The notes: generated from the sequence alone by a model not told the origin. A stretch of 64,000 nt of DNA from Halovibrio variabilis (GCF_007991175.1 NZ_BJXV01000003.1:1-64000); one strand, 5' to 3'; shown: positions 23,983-33,835, counted from the first letter of the stretch. Numbers and translations are program-made.

Positions 23983-24507
23983 TTAAGACACCATGGCAAT
24001 TTTTTTTCGGCTTGCGTTACGCGCCACATCGGCATGAAGCCAAGCACCTGCCACGCACTCTAAGCGAGGCGCCTCAATCACCCCTTTTATTCGCGCCCGC
24101 GATAGCAGCGTGGCCTTAGTATTAGCTCTAAGCGCCCCCGCCACATAGCCGTCAATATAAACACAACTTCCTTCAATGTAGGATGCTACATGGCCGGTAG
24201 CGGTCACCGTAATGGGGTGATTGGGAGCGATGACCGTGCCCTCAATAAGCCCCTTGATGAGCACAGGTTCATCGGCAATGACTTTGCCTACAATTTGCGT
24301 GGCCACGCCAATTCGACTGCCCTCGCGTCTGTATTCGCCAGGGGGAATGACCACAGGAGCGGCGCTGGTTGCAAATGATGCTATATCTTCGCCCGAGCCA
24401 TCGGGCATTAGGGAAGCTCGCTGCTTTAATTTACGCCGCTTACCATCCCATACAATTAACGTCATCACGCCAACGCCCAGTACGATAAACCATACTTGAA
24501 TACCCAT
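23983..24507 (-). CDS. Bactofilin with N-terminal membrane anchor
   Basis: About 174 residues from the ATG at 24507. It starts with a single hydrophobic helix followed by basic residues (VWFIVLGVGVMTLIVWDGKR), which looks like the ZipA N-terminal anchor, then about 45 linker residues and a beta-helix domain with repeated short strands (GKVIADEPVLIKGLIEGTVI and following) as in the bactofilin/polymer-forming family (DUF583). Bactofilins form filaments on the inner face of the membrane. Here the anchor would replace the short membrane-binding tail. It is divergent from a second bactofilin gene at 24693. ATG at 24534 is the alternative start. Confidence 0.8.
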   Translation of the reverse strand: MGIQVWFIVLGVGVMTLIVWDGKRRKLKQRASLMPDGSGEDIASFATSAAPVVIPPGEYRREGSRIGVATQIVGKVIADEPVLIKGLIEGTVIAPNHPITVTATGHVASYIEGSCVYIDGYVAGALRANTKATLLSRARIKGVIEAPRLECVAGAWLHADVARNASRKKIAMVS

Positions 24508-24692
24508 GCCTCTGCCCTGCTGGCTAAATGTCATTACCCTGTTAACGTTATACGCGCTCTGGGGTTTTGCGACAGCAAGAATAAGCCCCCTAACTCAGCT
24601 TAACTCCAGCCTTTATTGAAGGTACAAGCAGATTAAGCTGCTTGATGATATTTTTATCAGCCACTCTGGCGCCATTCACAAGGAGTCAAGCT

Positions 24693-25325
24693 ATGTTCAA
24701 TAAAGCCAAGCACACCCCACCTGACGATAAAGCCGCGACGCCCGTCACGCCTGAAACACGCTCAACCTCCTCGCCAACGGCGCCTACCAGCAGCGCGCGG
24801 CCCAGCATCTGCGTGATTGGCGGTCACACCCAAGTAGAAGGCGATATCAATAGCGATGAAGACCTAACGGTGGAAGGCCGCGTTAGTGGGATGATTACCT
24901 GCAAGCAAAATACCGTAACGCTAGGCGTCAATAGTTATATTAACGGCGATGTATTTGCCCATACATTGCATGTGTCCGGCGAAGTAATCGGTAACCTGGT
25001 GGCATTGCACCGGGCCACTATCCATAAAGGCGCGCAGGTCTCTGGCACCATCGTTGCACCGTGCCTGGTGCTGGAAGATGGCAGCGTTTTCCATGGCAGT
25101 ATCGATATGGACCCCGACAACGACGTGTTGAAAAGCGCCTTTAACGATGCGCCCAAAAGCGCTACACAAGCGTCAAACCTTGATAGCGCCTCGGAAGCTA
25201 CCTCTCAAAAAGCCACTTCTCAAAAAGCCACCTCTCAAAACGCCAACGCTCGAAAAGCTACCCCAGAAAAACCCCAGCATAACGCCGCAGAGCGCGACGC
25301 AACATCTGCGAAAACGGATGCGTAA
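24693..25325 (+). CDS. Bactofilin-family cytoskeletal protein
   Basis: 210 residues from the ATG at 24693, with AAGGAGT ten bases upstream. A low-complexity N-terminus (TPVTPETRSTSSPTAPTSS) precedes the beta-helix: VIGGHTQVEGDINSDEDLTV, then GDVFAHTLHVSGEVIGNLVA and TVLE-like strands up to about residue 145. A Ser/Lys/Ala-rich tail follows that contains three 15-base tandem units (25197-25241). It is divergent from the membrane-anchored bactofilin, so both may form one mixed filament. There is no cell-wall gene beside them to suggest a function. Confidence 0.88.
   Translation: MFNKAKHTPPDDKAATPVTPETRSTSSPTAPTSSARPSICVIGGHTQVEGDINSDEDLTVEGRVSGMITCKQNTVTLGVNSYINGDVFAHTLHVSGEVIGNLVALHRATIHKGAQVSGTIVAPCLVLEDGSVFHGSIDMDPDNDVLKSAFNDAPKSATQASNLDSASEATSQKATSQKATSQNANARKATPEKPQHNAAERDATSAKTDA
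25197..25241. repeat. 15-bp tandem repeat inside the bactofilin tail
   Basis: Three units of GCCACYTCTCAAAAA-like sequence code for ATSQK, ATSQK and ATSQN. They lie in the disordered C-terminal tail and stay in frame. Confidence 0.8.
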
Positions 25326-25348
25326 GCGTTTTTCAGCGCCTGAAGGCA

Positions 25349-26104
25349 TCAACGGCGCTGAGCGCAAACCGGGCAAGCGGGATCGCGGGGTACTTGAAAG
25401 TGCCGCCATTGTCCGCTTAAGCCATCAAAGGTGGAGAGCCCCTGATGGGCAGAACCTGCGCCACTCAGCAGCTTAAAGGCTTCTACCGCCTGAAAGCAGC
25501 CGATCAAGCCCACCAGCGGCGCCATTACGCCACTCTCAGCGCAGCTAAGCGCTTCGTCGCCGCTGTCGTCGGGTGGGTAAAGGCAGGCATAGCAAGGGCA
25601 ATCAGGCGCGCGGGGATCGAATACCGCTAATTGCCCCGAAAAGCGAATCGCTGCGCCAGACACCAGCGGCACCCCAGCCTTTTGCGCAGCCGCATTGACC
25701 GCATAGCGGCTTGAAAAACGATCCGTACAGTCCAGCACCACGTCCACCGAGGCGACCAGTTGCTCAAGGGCGTGCCCCTCAACATGCTGCGCTAGGGCAT
25801 TAACCTGGCAGTGCGGGTTGAGCGCCAGCATGCTGGCCTGGGCAGAGTGCGCTTTATTGAGCCCAATACTCGCCTGTTGGTGAGCGATTTGGCGCTGCAG
25901 GTTGGAAAGCTCGACCTGGTCTGCGTCGGCGATCGTGATGCGCCCTACGCCAGCAGCGGCTAGATAGAGCGCTACCGGAGAGCCCAAACCGCCCGCACCG
26001 ATAATCAGCGCGTGAGCGGTTTGTAAACGCTCCTGGCCCTCAATATCCACTTCGGGCAGCAGTATCTGGCGGCTATAGCGCAACAGCGCCTGATCATCCA
26101 TCAT
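25349..26104 (-). CDS. moeB: Molybdopterin-synthase adenylyltransferase MoeB (ThiF/E1 family)
   Basis: About 251 residues from the ATG at 26104. It has RYSRQILLPEVDIEGQERL, the ATP loop ALIIGAGGLGSPVALYLAAA, DADQVELSNLQRQIAH and CTDRFSSRYAVN, and zinc-binding Cys pairs CPCYACLYP and CPVCAQRR. It adenylates the MoaD C-terminus for molybdopterin synthesis. The usual operon order is hemA-prfA-prmC-moeB; here a Lrp-type gene lies between prmC and moeB. The ATG lies 5 bases behind the lrp stop, so translation is likely coupled. No rhodanese domain is attached. Confidence 0.92.
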   Translation of the reverse strand: MMDDQALLRYSRQILLPEVDIEGQERLQTAHALIIGAGGLGSPVALYLAAAGVGRITIADADQVELSNLQRQIAHQQASIGLNKAHSAQASMLALNPHCQVNALAQHVEGHALEQLVASVDVVLDCTDRFSSRYAVNAAAQKAGVPLVSGAAIRFSGQLAVFDPRAPDCPCYACLYPPDDSGDEALSCAESGVMAPLVGLIGCFQAVEAFKLLSGAGSAHQGLSTFDGLSGQWRHFQVPRDPACPVCAQRR

Positions 26105-26108
26105 GGGC

Positions 26109-26609
26109 TTAGCTGTCCTCAAATTCCTCAAAAGCCGGTATATGAAGGCTAAAGCTCTCTTTAACCTCCTCCATTACCACATAGCTCTTAGACTCTTTGA
26201 CGCCCGGCAGCGTTAACACGACGTCGCCTAGCAGCTGGCGATAGGCCGCCATTTCGGGAATACGGCACTTTAAGATATAGTCAAACTGCCCTGATACAAG
26301 GTGACACTCTTGAATCTGGGGCAGCTTCTCAACGGCGCGGCGGAATTCATCAAATACGGCGGGCGATTGGGTTTCTAAACTGATTTCTACGAATACCAAT
26401 AAATTCGCTTTTAAGGCATGCGGGTCAAGAATCGCTTGATAGCCCAGAATCACCCCCGCTTTCTCCAGGCGCTTAACGCGCTCGAGGCAAGGGGTTGTGG
26501 ATAAGCCCACTTCGGAAGCTAAATCCACGTAGGAAATGCGCGCGTTTTCTTGCAGGCAACGCAGGATTTTAAGGTCGATACGGTCCAGTGTTCTATGTTT
26601 AGGTTTCAT
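26109..26609 (-). CDS. lrp: Lrp/AsnC-family transcriptional regulator
   Basis: 166 residues, typical of Lrp. The start at 26609 (KPKHRTLDRIDLKILRCLQ) fits the family; a longer frame to 26669 adds residues with no family match. The winged helix ISYVDLASEVGLSTTPCLER is followed by the RAM effector domain (ECHLVSGQFDYILKCRIPEM, then LPGVKESKSYVVMEEVKES). The overall sequence is close to the leucine-responsive global regulator Lrp of enterics. What is odd is its place inside the prmC-moeB interval, 73 bases behind prmC and 4 before moeB. Confidence 0.88.
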   Translation of the reverse strand: MKPKHRTLDRIDLKILRCLQENARISYVDLASEVGLSTTPCLERVKRLEKAGVILGYQAILDPHALKANLLVFVEISLETQSPAVFDEFRRAVEKLPQIQECHLVSGQFDYILKCRIPEMAAYRQLLGDVVLTLPGVKESKSYVVMEEVKESFSLHIPAFEEFEDS

Positions 26610-26682
26610 GCCAGAATCCCTTGCTAAAGGTGCAACAAATGGTACTGACCAAGTGGACCCTCTATGCACATAACGCCAGGGC

Positions 26683-27543
26683 CTAAGCGCCTGTCATTAA
26701 GCGCCCCAGGGTAATCCGCTCCTGCCCACCCAGGTCACAAACACTTTCAACGTTTTGATAACCCACATTGCTAAGCGCCTCGCGCACTTTATCAGCTTGG
26801 TTATAGCCGTGCTCAAGCAATAGCCACCCTGACGGGGCTAAATAGCCCTTCGCAACATTAACTAAATACAGTAAGTCGGCCATGCCATTGGCGTCAGCAA
26901 TCAGCGCTGAGCGTGGCTCAAAGCGCACATCGCCTTGGTCTAAATGGGGATCGTCGGCGGCGATATAAGGCGGGTTACTGACGATAATATCGAAAGACTT
27001 ACCCGTCGTCTCATCCGCTGCCAATGCAGCAAACCAATCACTCTGCAAAAACCGCGCGTGGGTGATATCCAGCGCCTGCGCATTACGCGTCGCTAATGCC
27101 ACCGCCTCGGCACGCACATCGACGCCTATCACCTGCCAGCCGGGCTGTTCGCTCGCAAACGCCAGCGCAATCGCGCCGGTGCCCGTCCCCAGGTCGAGCA
27201 GGCGACCTGTCGGGCTGGTCACGCGGCCCAGGGCGCACTCAACCAAGGTTTCCGTATCAGGCCGGGGGATCAGCGTATCGGCAGAGGTCGCCAAGCGCAG
27301 CCCCCAAAATTCGCGCTCGCCGGTGAGATAGGCAACCGGGGTGCCTTGCGCCCGTGCGGCGATTAGCGCATCAAAACGGGCATGCTCCCAGGGCGGACAC
27401 TGTCTATCGCCCCAGGTATATAGCCAGGTACGGTTGCGCCCAAGGACGTAGCTTAACAGCACTTCAGCGTCGACCCGGGGCGAGCTGGAACCTGCCGCCT
27501 GTAGGCGCTGAGCCGCCTTTTTTAGCAGCGCATCAAGCGACAT
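26683..27543 (-). CDS. prmC: Release factor glutamine methyltransferase PrmC
   Basis: 286 residues. It methylates the Gln of the GGQ motif of RF1 and RF2 with S-adenosylmethionine. The SAM loop LDLGTGTGAIALAFASEQP and the catalytic FDIIVSNPPYIAADD are clear; the N-terminal helical domain contains RNRTWLYTWGDRQC. It starts within the prfA stop codon (TAATG), as is usual, so its translation is coupled to its own substrate protein. Confidence 0.96.
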   Translation of the reverse strand: MSLDALLKKAAQRLQAAGSSSPRVDAEVLLSYVLGRNRTWLYTWGDRQCPPWEHARFDALIAARAQGTPVAYLTGEREFWGLRLATSADTLIPRPDTETLVECALGRVTSPTGRLLDLGTGTGAIALAFASEQPGWQVIGVDVRAEAVALATRNAQALDITHARFLQSDWFAALAADETTGKSFDIIVSNPPYIAADDPHLDQGDVRFEPRSALIADANGMADLLYLVNVAKGYLAPSGWLLLEHGYNQADKVREALSNVGYQNVESVCDLGGQERITLGRLMTGA

Positions 27544-28631
27544 TAGCCTTCCTGAAGGGCAGACAGCTGTTCCGCTTGATACTCATGAATCAACGGATTA
27601 ATCACGTCGTCCAGCTGCTCGCCACTGACCACTTCATTGAGCTTGTAGAGCGTCAAATTAATGCGGTGATCGGTAATCCGCCCTTGGGGGAAATTGTAAG
27701 TGCGAATACGCTCGCTACGATCCCCCGAGCCCACCAGTGAACGGCGCGCATCCGCCTGGGTCTGGCGCTGGCTATCGACGGCGTTGCGCTTCAGCTTTGC
27801 GGCCAGCAGCGACATCGCTTTAGCGCGGTTTTTATGCTGGCTGCGCTCTTCCTGACACTCCACCACCACGCCGGTCGGCAGGTGGGTAATGCGGATAGCA
27901 GAATCGGTGGTATTAACGTGCTGACCACCGGCACCGCTAGAGCGATAGGTGTCGACGCGTAGATCCGAGGCGTTAATATCCACATCGCCGACATCGTCAA
28001 CTTCGGGCATCACCGCTACCGTACAGGCAGAGGTGTGAATGCGACCCTGGGATTCGGTCGCCGGGACGCGCTGTACCCGGTGAGCGCCGGATTCAAATTT
28101 TAACTGAGCGTAAACGCCGTCGCCTTTGACCCGGGAAATAATCTCTTTGTAGCCGCCCTGCTCGCCGTGACTGGCGCTAACCACTTCGACCCGCCAGCCA
28201 CGCTTTTCCGCGTACCGGGAGTACATGCGAAACAGGTCACCGGCAAAAATAGCCGCCTCGTCACCACCGGTGCCTGCGCGCACTTCCAAATACACCCCAC
28301 GCCCATCGTCAGGGTCTTTGGGCACCAGCAGCCGCTTCAGCTCGAGATCCAGCTCGGCTAATCGCTCGCGCCCTTCACTCAGCTCCATTTCCGCCAGTTC
28401 GCGCATGTCCGCGTCGCTATCGCGGCTTAGCTGCTCAGCTTCGTGCATGTTGGTTTCAACGTCACGATAGCGCTGCCAGGCCGCCACCAGCTCCTCTAAC
28501 TCGGCGTACTCACGGGAATAGTCGCGAAAACGCTGCTGGTTATTGATCACTTCGGGATCCGACAGCAGCATCGCCAGCTCTTCAAAGCGTTCGGTAAAGC
28601 TGTCTAGGCGTTGGCGCAAAGTCTCTTTCAT
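27543..28631 (-). CDS. prfA: Peptide chain release factor 1
   Basis: 362 residues, standard length. It recognises UAA and [15 protein letters not shown] holds the PxT recognition tripeptide and [18 protein letters not shown] the GGQ catalytic motif. It starts inside the hemA stop (ATGA overlap) and ends in the prmC start. Confidence 0.97.
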   Translation of the reverse strand: MKETLRQRLDSFTERFEELAMLLSDPEVINNQQRFRDYSREYAELEELVAAWQRYRDVETNMHEAEQLSRDSDADMRELAEMELSEGRERLAELDLELKRLLVPKDPDDGRGVYLEVRAGTGGDEAAIFAGDLFRMYSRYAEKRGWRVEVVSASHGEQGGYKEIISRVKGDGVYAQLKFESGAHRVQRVPATESQGRIHTSACTVAVMPEVDDVGDVDINASDLRVDTYRSSGAGGQHVNTTDSAIRITHLPTGVVVECQEERSQHKNRAKAMSLLAAKLKRNAVDSQRQTQADARRSLVGSGDRSERIRTYNFPQGRITDHRINLTLYKLNEVVSGEQLDDVINPLIHEYQAEQLSALQEG

Positions 28632-29941
28632 GCGGGCGTATCATCCTTCTGACGGTTAACCTTGGGCGCGGGGGCAGTCTCGAATGCTGGCTTGATGGGT
28701 AGCAGTAGCCGCGGAGCGGCATTCAATAGCTCGTGCTGCTCTTCAGAGGCGGCGTCGCGTATGGCCTGAGTAGGCTGGTGGAGCAGACGGTTGGTTAACT
28801 GATGCGCCAAACGCTCAATGACTTTAGCCGGGTCTTCGCCACGCGCCAGCCGTTCCAACGCTTGGTCACGCGCTTGATCGCGCAGCGCTTCGCCATGCTG
28901 ACGGTAATCGCGAATCAACTCGCCGCCGTTGCGAATACGCCGCTCGTGCTGCCAACTGCTCACACCGTGCTCGATTAACGACTCGGCCTGGTCGGCGGCG
29001 ACTTGGCGGTGGCGGCGATTCTCTTGAATCACCTCTTCCAAATCGTCCACGGTATACAGAAACACATCCGCCAGCTCGCCGACTTCGGGCTCGATATCGC
29101 GGGGCACCGCAATATCCACCATAAACACCGGCCGGTGGCGGCGTTTTTTCAGTGCGCGCTCGACCATACCTTTACCCAGAATCGGCAGGGGCGCGGCAGT
29201 AGAGGAAATCACAATATCCGCCGATTCAAGGGCTTCGGGGATTTCTTGCAGGGTAATCGCCGTTCCGCCGATGGGGCCTGCCACGCGTTCGGCGCGCTCG
29301 CGGGTTCGATTAGCCACGGTCAACTGGCGGACGCCCGCTTCGTGCAGGTGACGCGCCACCAGTTCGATGGTTTCACCAGCGCCAATCAACAGCGCTCGGG
29401 ATTGGCTGAAATCATCAAAAATACGGCTGGCCATGCTCACCGCAGCGTAGGCGACGGAAACGGGGTTTTTGCCAATACCGGTCTCGGTGCGCACCTGCTT
29501 AGCCACCGCGAAGGTATGCTGGAATAGCCGTTCAAGCTCGCCACCCAGGCCCTTTGACTCGCGCGCCTGTTGATAAGCCTCTTTTAACTGGCCCAAAATC
29601 TGGGGTTCGCCCAGCACCATCGAATCCAGGCCAACCGCGACGCGCATCAAATGGCGCGCCGCATCGTTGTCTAAATAATGATAGGCACAGTGCATCAGCT
29701 CGTCGACGCGCAAATTGTGAAAGCGTCCGAGCCAATTGAGTACCGCCTGTTCGCCAGCCGCATCGGTGACGCAGTAAAGCTCTGTACGGTTGCACGTAGA
29801 GAGCACCGCCGCTTCACTAATTTGTGGCAGGTTACGCAGTTCGGCCAACGCGGTTTCAAGCTGCGCTGGCGTAAAGGCGACCTGCTCACGTACGGCCACG
29901 CTGGCGGTACGATGATTTATTCCCAGGGCAAGAAGCGTCAT
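28628..29941 (-). CDS. hemA: Glutamyl-tRNA reductase
   Basis: 437 residues. First step of tetrapyrrole synthesis from Glu-tRNA. The catalytic Cys is in [35 protein letters not shown] and the NADPH site [20 protein letters not shown] follow, and a C-terminal dimer helix. It is first in the hemA-prfA-prmC-lrp-moeB string. Its promoter shares the 258-base gap (29942-30199) with the divergent TPR lipoprotein gene. Confidence 0.97.
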   Translation of the reverse strand: MTLLALGINHRTASVAVREQVAFTPAQLETALAELRNLPQISEAAVLSTCNRTELYCVTDAAGEQAVLNWLGRFHNLRVDELMHCAYHYLDNDAARHLMRVAVGLDSMVLGEPQILGQLKEAYQQARESKGLGGELERLFQHTFAVAKQVRTETGIGKNPVSVAYAAVSMASRIFDDFSQSRALLIGAGETIELVARHLHEAGVRQLTVANRTRERAERVAGPIGGTAITLQEIPEALESADIVISSTAAPLPILGKGMVERALKKRRHRPVFMVDIAVPRDIEPEVGELADVFLYTVDDLEEVIQENRRHRQVAADQAESLIEHGVSSWQHERRIRNGGELIRDYRQHGEALRDQARDQALERLARGEDPAKVIERLAHQLTNRLLHQPTQAIRDAASEEQHELLNAAPRLLLPIKPAFETAPAPKVNRQKDDTPA

Positions 29942-30199
29942 GCGTTATGCGTCTTCGCTAGTGTGTCGGACTTTTCGCCAACCACCGGGGTAAACAAGTG
30001 GCGATAGCGTCAATTAGGGCTTGCTAAAGTAAGTCTTTGGCGTGGCGGCAATGCTGTACGTAGCGTATGCATAAAGATTGCTAACCACTTTTTCAAGGAG
30101 GAACATTCTATCACAGCAGGCAATCATCTGGCCCACACCACTTTGCCGCAGGCAGGCAAGCCGCTATGCTGGGCATTCGGCCACCTAGTTGAGAGACGC

Positions 30200-32029
30200 A
30201 TGCAACCTCGCTCTACATTACTCGGCTCTATATTCATGGGCTCAATTTTACGGGGCTCATCCCTGTTGCCAATGGCCGCTACCGCCCTGCTGCTGAGCGG
30301 CTGCCAATCCTCGCCGGGCCAGCAAGACGGTCCCATGGGCGCTTGGTCAGAAGACCCGATGCATGGAGCGCCACCGATCACACAGGGGCTGGACGCTGCC
30401 GGATTAAGCACCCTGCTCAGCGCTGAGCTTGCCGGCCAGCGCGGCGACTATCGCTACGCCAGCCAAGGCTATTTAGAAGCCGCGCAACGCTATAACGACC
30501 CCGCGTTAGCCGAACGCGCCACCTTCGCGGCACGCTTTGGCAATGAAGCCGCGTTGATAGAGGCTGCTGCACGACGCTGGCGCGAGCTTGCGCCTCAAGC
30601 CGAGGCGCCCAACCGCTTGCTCGCGGCATTTTCACTGCAACGCGGCGACTGGCTCGACAGCCTTGAGCAACGACTGGCCATTGTCGAGGCAGGTGGCCAC
30701 GGTGACGTGGCGGCGTTTGCCGAAATCGCCGTGGCTGAAGAGGCGCCGTTGAGGTTAATCGCCCAGCAGCTGCGTGAGCATTTAGCCCGCCCTAACGCTG
30801 ACCAATTACCGCACCATAGCGATGTATTGCTGGGCACGGCCCTGATCGAGGCCACTCTTGGCGACACCGCACTGGCTCAGCCGCGGCTTGATCACGTCGA
30901 GGCACTCGACCCCGAATCCGCTTCATTATGGTTGGTAAAAGCGCGCCTGGCACTGGAGGTTGAGGATTACCCGGCCGCTCAGCGTGCCGCTCAGCAGGGG
31001 CTTGAGCTTGCCCCTGACGACGTGCGCTTTATCCTGCTGCTGGCGCAGGCGGAAATTCGCCTCAACAACATTCGTGCCGCCGAGGTGCAAACCGACGCCT
31101 TGCTGGAAAGCCATAGCGGCAATGAGGATCTGCGCTTATCGCTAGCTCAGCTGTATTTAGAAGAAGGCCACCCAGCACCTGCGCAGCGCCTGTTGCAACC
31201 GCTGATTGGTCAACCTGAAGTGCCCAATCTCGCCTATTACTTACTGGGTGAGATTACTCAGGCGCAAGGCGACACCGACAATGCCCTCCTTTACTATCGC
31301 CAAGTCAGCGAGGGCGATGAATTTTTACCCGCTCGTGCCGCGGCGGCAGAGATGCTGATTGAGGCAGATCGCCTGCTTGACGCCCGCGCCTTCCTGCGCA
31401 TTGAGCGAATGCGCTTCGACCGTTACTTTACCGAGCTGGTGATGCTTGAAGTGCAGCTATTGGATGAAATCGACCAGACTGAAGAGGCAAATGCGCTACT
31501 AGACCGCGAAATTAGCCGTACGCCTGATGACGCTTCACTGCTTTATATGCGTGCTATGCGCCGCTGGGCAGCGGGCGACATAGCGGGCATGGAGCAGGAT
31601 TTACGCCAGATACTGCGCAGCGACCCTGACAATGCCGAAGCGCTTAACGCACTGGGCTACACCCTGGCCGACTTAAACGTCCCCGGGCGTTTAGACGAAG
31701 CGTTGGCACTGATTGAACGCGCTTACCAGGCCGACCCCGGCAACCCCGCTGTGCTTGATAGCATGGGCTGGGTGTACTATCGCCTCGGCGAACCGCAAAA
31801 AGCACTTCCCTGGCTAGAGCGCGCCTACGCCCAGCTACCTGACCCGGAAGTCGCCGCGCATCTCGCTGAAGTGTTGCAGTCGTTAGGGCGCATCGACGAA
31901 GCGCGCCAGTTACTCCAGCGCATTATGCAGCGGACTGACCAGCATCCGCAGATTGATGAGTTGCTTGAGCGCCATCCTGAACTAAGCCCTGGGATGCGCC
32001 CTGAACGAACGCCATCGGATACACCCTAA
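30200..32029 (+). CDS. TPR-repeat lipoprotein (outer-membrane side)
   Basis: About 609 residues from the ATG at 30200 (the open frame reaches 30143, but the conserved N-terminus begins here). A signal peptide ends in LLLSGC, a lipobox. The rest is a series of helix pairs of 34 residues (e.g. ALNALGYTLADLNVPGRLDE, then AVLDSMGWVYYRLGEPQKAL), the tetratricopeptide type. This matches the TPR gene that stands between hemA and lolB in Pseudomonas (PA4667). Its function there is not settled; a role as an outer-membrane assembly or secretion scaffold is plausible. Confidence 0.85.
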   Translation: MQPRSTLLGSIFMGSILRGSSLLPMAATALLLSGCQSSPGQQDGPMGAWSEDPMHGAPPITQGLDAAGLSTLLSAELAGQRGDYRYASQGYLEAAQRYNDPALAERATFAARFGNEAALIEAAARRWRELAPQAEAPNRLLAAFSLQRGDWLDSLEQRLAIVEAGGHGDVAAFAEIAVAEEAPLRLIAQQLREHLARPNADQLPHHSDVLLGTALIEATLGDTALAQPRLDHVEALDPESASLWLVKARLALEVEDYPAAQRAAQQGLELAPDDVRFILLLAQAEIRLNNIRAAEVQTDALLESHSGNEDLRLSLAQLYLEEGHPAPAQRLLQPLIGQPEVPNLAYYLLGEITQAQGDTDNALLYYRQVSEGDEFLPARAAAAEMLIEADRLLDARAFLRIERMRFDRYFTELVMLEVQLLDEIDQTEEANALLDREISRTPDDASLLYMRAMRRWAAGDIAGMEQDLRQILRSDPDNAEALNALGYTLADLNVPGRLDEALALIERAYQADPGNPAVLDSMGWVYYRLGEPQKALPWLERAYAQLPDPEVAAHLAEVLQSLGRIDEARQLLQRIMQRTDQHPQIDELLERHPELSPGMRPERTPSDTP

Positions 32030-32048
32030 AAGGGTCGCCTTAAGCACA

Positions 32049-32074
32049 AGGGTAGCGAGCACTCATGCTACCCT
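32049..32074. repeat. Inverted repeat between the TPR gene and lolB
   Basis: AGGGTAGC (32049-32056), 10 bases, GCTACCCT (32067-32074). The stem is stable but no T-run follows, so it may be an mRNA structure or a weak terminator. Confidence 0.5.
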
Positions 32075-32141
32075 AGCGCCTATGGTGGCAATCCCAGCTG
32101 TCATCCCGATTGTAATTCCTACTTAGCATGGAGCCCGTTAT

Positions 32142-32819
32142 ATGCCGACACTGACGTCCTGTTTATCGCGCCAACCTGTATCACTGCCAGCTTTATCTCT
32201 GTCAGCTTCGCGCCTCTGGCTTGCCGGCCTGGCGCTACTCTTACTCGCCGGGTGTGCATCCCAAGCACCGATGGATGAAAGCGGCCGCCAGGCAGGCCAA
32301 TGGGAGCGTCAGCAGGCGGCAGTAGAAGCATTTGACACCTGGACGCTGGTCGGTAAAGCGGGGCTGCGTACCCCTGAAGAGAACGTCAGCGCCAACCTGG
32401 ATTGGAAGCAAACCCCTTACTATTTCCGCATGCTGATCAGCGGGCCGTTTGGCGGCGGGCGTAACGTGCTTGAAGGCCGCGACGGGCGTTTCTCCCTCTC
32501 CAATAGCGACGGACGTTTTGAAGCCGAAACCCCAGAAGCGTTGATGGAAGAACAGCTTGGCTGGGCGCTGCCGGTTAGCGCCATGCCCAACTGGGTACGC
32601 GGCCTGCCTGGCGACCCTACCAAGGATCAGAACAGCGGCTACCAGCTGGAAACCGATGAACTGGGCTTCCCCAGCCATCTTGCCCAAAACGGCTGGAAAA
32701 TCGACTACCGGGATTGGGAAAAAGCCGACGATTTGTGGCTACCCCGCCGGATGGTGATGCACTACGACGATGTCCGCATTACGCTGGTCGTCAACCAGTG
32801 GCAAGCCAGCGAAGAGTAA
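32142..32819 (+). CDS. lolB: Outer-membrane lipoprotein receptor LolB
   Basis: 225 residues. It takes lipoproteins from periplasmic LolA and inserts them in the outer membrane. The signal peptide ends in ALLLLAGCASQ (lipobox). The mature part has WTLVGKAGLRTPEENVSANL and a half-barrel fold with LISGPFGGGRNVLEG, as in the LolB family. Followed 14 bases on by ispE. Confidence 0.93.
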   Translation: MPTLTSCLSRQPVSLPALSLSASRLWLAGLALLLLAGCASQAPMDESGRQAGQWERQQAAVEAFDTWTLVGKAGLRTPEENVSANLDWKQTPYYFRMLISGPFGGGRNVLEGRDGRFSLSNSDGRFEAETPEALMEEQLGWALPVSAMPNWVRGLPGDPTKDQNSGYQLETDELGFPSHLAQNGWKIDYRDWEKADDLWLPRRMVMHYDDVRITLVVNQWQASEE

Positions 32820-32833
32820 AGGTGGCTGCTTAA

Positions 32834-33688
32834 ATGAACGCGCCGTTGATACTCCCCGCCCCGGCCAAGCTTAACCGTATGCTGCATATTGTGGGCCGTC
32901 GTGAAGACGGCTTCCATTGTCTGCAAACACTGTTTCAGTTTATCGATCTAAGCGATCAGCTTACCCTGGCATCCAGGAATGACGGCAAGATTTACCTAAC
33001 TGACGAGGTAAGCGGCGTTAGCCACGATGACAACCTGATCGTACGCGCGGCCCGCTTACTTCAGCGCCACAGCGGCACGCCTTTAGGCGCGACACTGAGC
33101 ATCGAAAAGCAACTGCCGATGGGCGGCGGCCTGGGGGGTGGCAGCTCCAACGCAGCCACCGTTTTGGTGGGACTTAATCAGCTTTGGCAGCTCGATCTAT
33201 CGCAGCATGACTTAGCCCACCTCGGGCTACAGCTGGGGGCCGATGTGCCGGTCTTTGTGCACGGCCATAGCGCCTGGGCCGAAGGCGTGGGCGAACAGCT
33301 CACCACCGTCACGCTTGATACCCCTTGGTTTGTGATTATTCACCCGGGCATCAGCGTTTCTACGCCCAGCGTCTTTCAAGACCCGCAATTGACACGTGAC
33401 AGCCGCCCCATTACTATGGCGCGCGCACTGCAGGGGGGAGCGCCGGAGTGGCGCAATGACTGTGAAGCCGTAGTAAAGGAACGCTATCCGCCCATTGCGG
33501 AAGCCCTGAACTGGCTCACACAGCACGCACCTAGTCGGCTAACCGGCACGGGGGCTTGTTTGTTTGCTGAGTTTGAAACACGGCAAGCAGCACAGGCAAC
33601 CGCGTCGTTAGCGCGTCAACGCTGGCCGACATGGGTAGCACGCGGGCTCAACACCTCTCCCCTACATGATGCTCTGGGCTATTTATAG
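32834..33688 (+). CDS. ispE: 4-diphosphocytidyl-2-C-methyl-D-erythritol kinase
   Basis: 284 residues. Phosphorylates CDP-methylerythritol in the MEP isoprenoid pathway. GHMP-kinase features: PAPAKLNRMLHIVGRREDG at the start and the ATP loop PMGGGLGGGSSNAA. The C-terminus (HDALGYL) begins a family of 22-27 base repeats that run past the stop codon. Start ATG at 32834 with AAAGGTGG in front. Confidence 0.96.
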   Translation: MNAPLILPAPAKLNRMLHIVGRREDGFHCLQTLFQFIDLSDQLTLASRNDGKIYLTDEVSGVSHDDNLIVRAARLLQRHSGTPLGATLSIEKQLPMGGGLGGGSSNAATVLVGLNQLWQLDLSQHDLAHLGLQLGADVPVFVHGHSAWAEGVGEQLTTVTLDTPWFVIIHPGISVSTPSVFQDPQLTRDSRPITMARALQGGAPEWRNDCEAVVKERYPPIAEALNWLTQHAPSRLTGTGACLFAEFETRQAAQATASLARQRWPTWVARGLNTSPLHDALGYL

Positions 33689-33810
33689 TTCCGCTCTGGG
33701 CAGTTTATAGTCCAGCTCCGGGCAGTTTATAGTCCAACTCTGGGCTATTATTTTATAAGTCCCGCTCTGGGCTATTATTTTATAAGCCCCGCTCTGGGCA
33801 GTTAAAAACG
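33671..33810. repeat. Degenerate tandem repeat seeded by the ispE 3' end
   Basis: Units of 22-27 bases of the form CTCTGGGCWRTTTATAGTCC are repeated at least five times from the last codons of ispE to 33810, e.g. at 33671, 33693, 33717, 33738, 33763 and 33791. Two units contain an extra ATTATTTTATAAG piece. It ends about 25 bases before tRNA-Gln. Confidence 0.8.
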
Positions 33811-33835
33811 TCCGGTCAGTGCGTTAGGTTATTGC

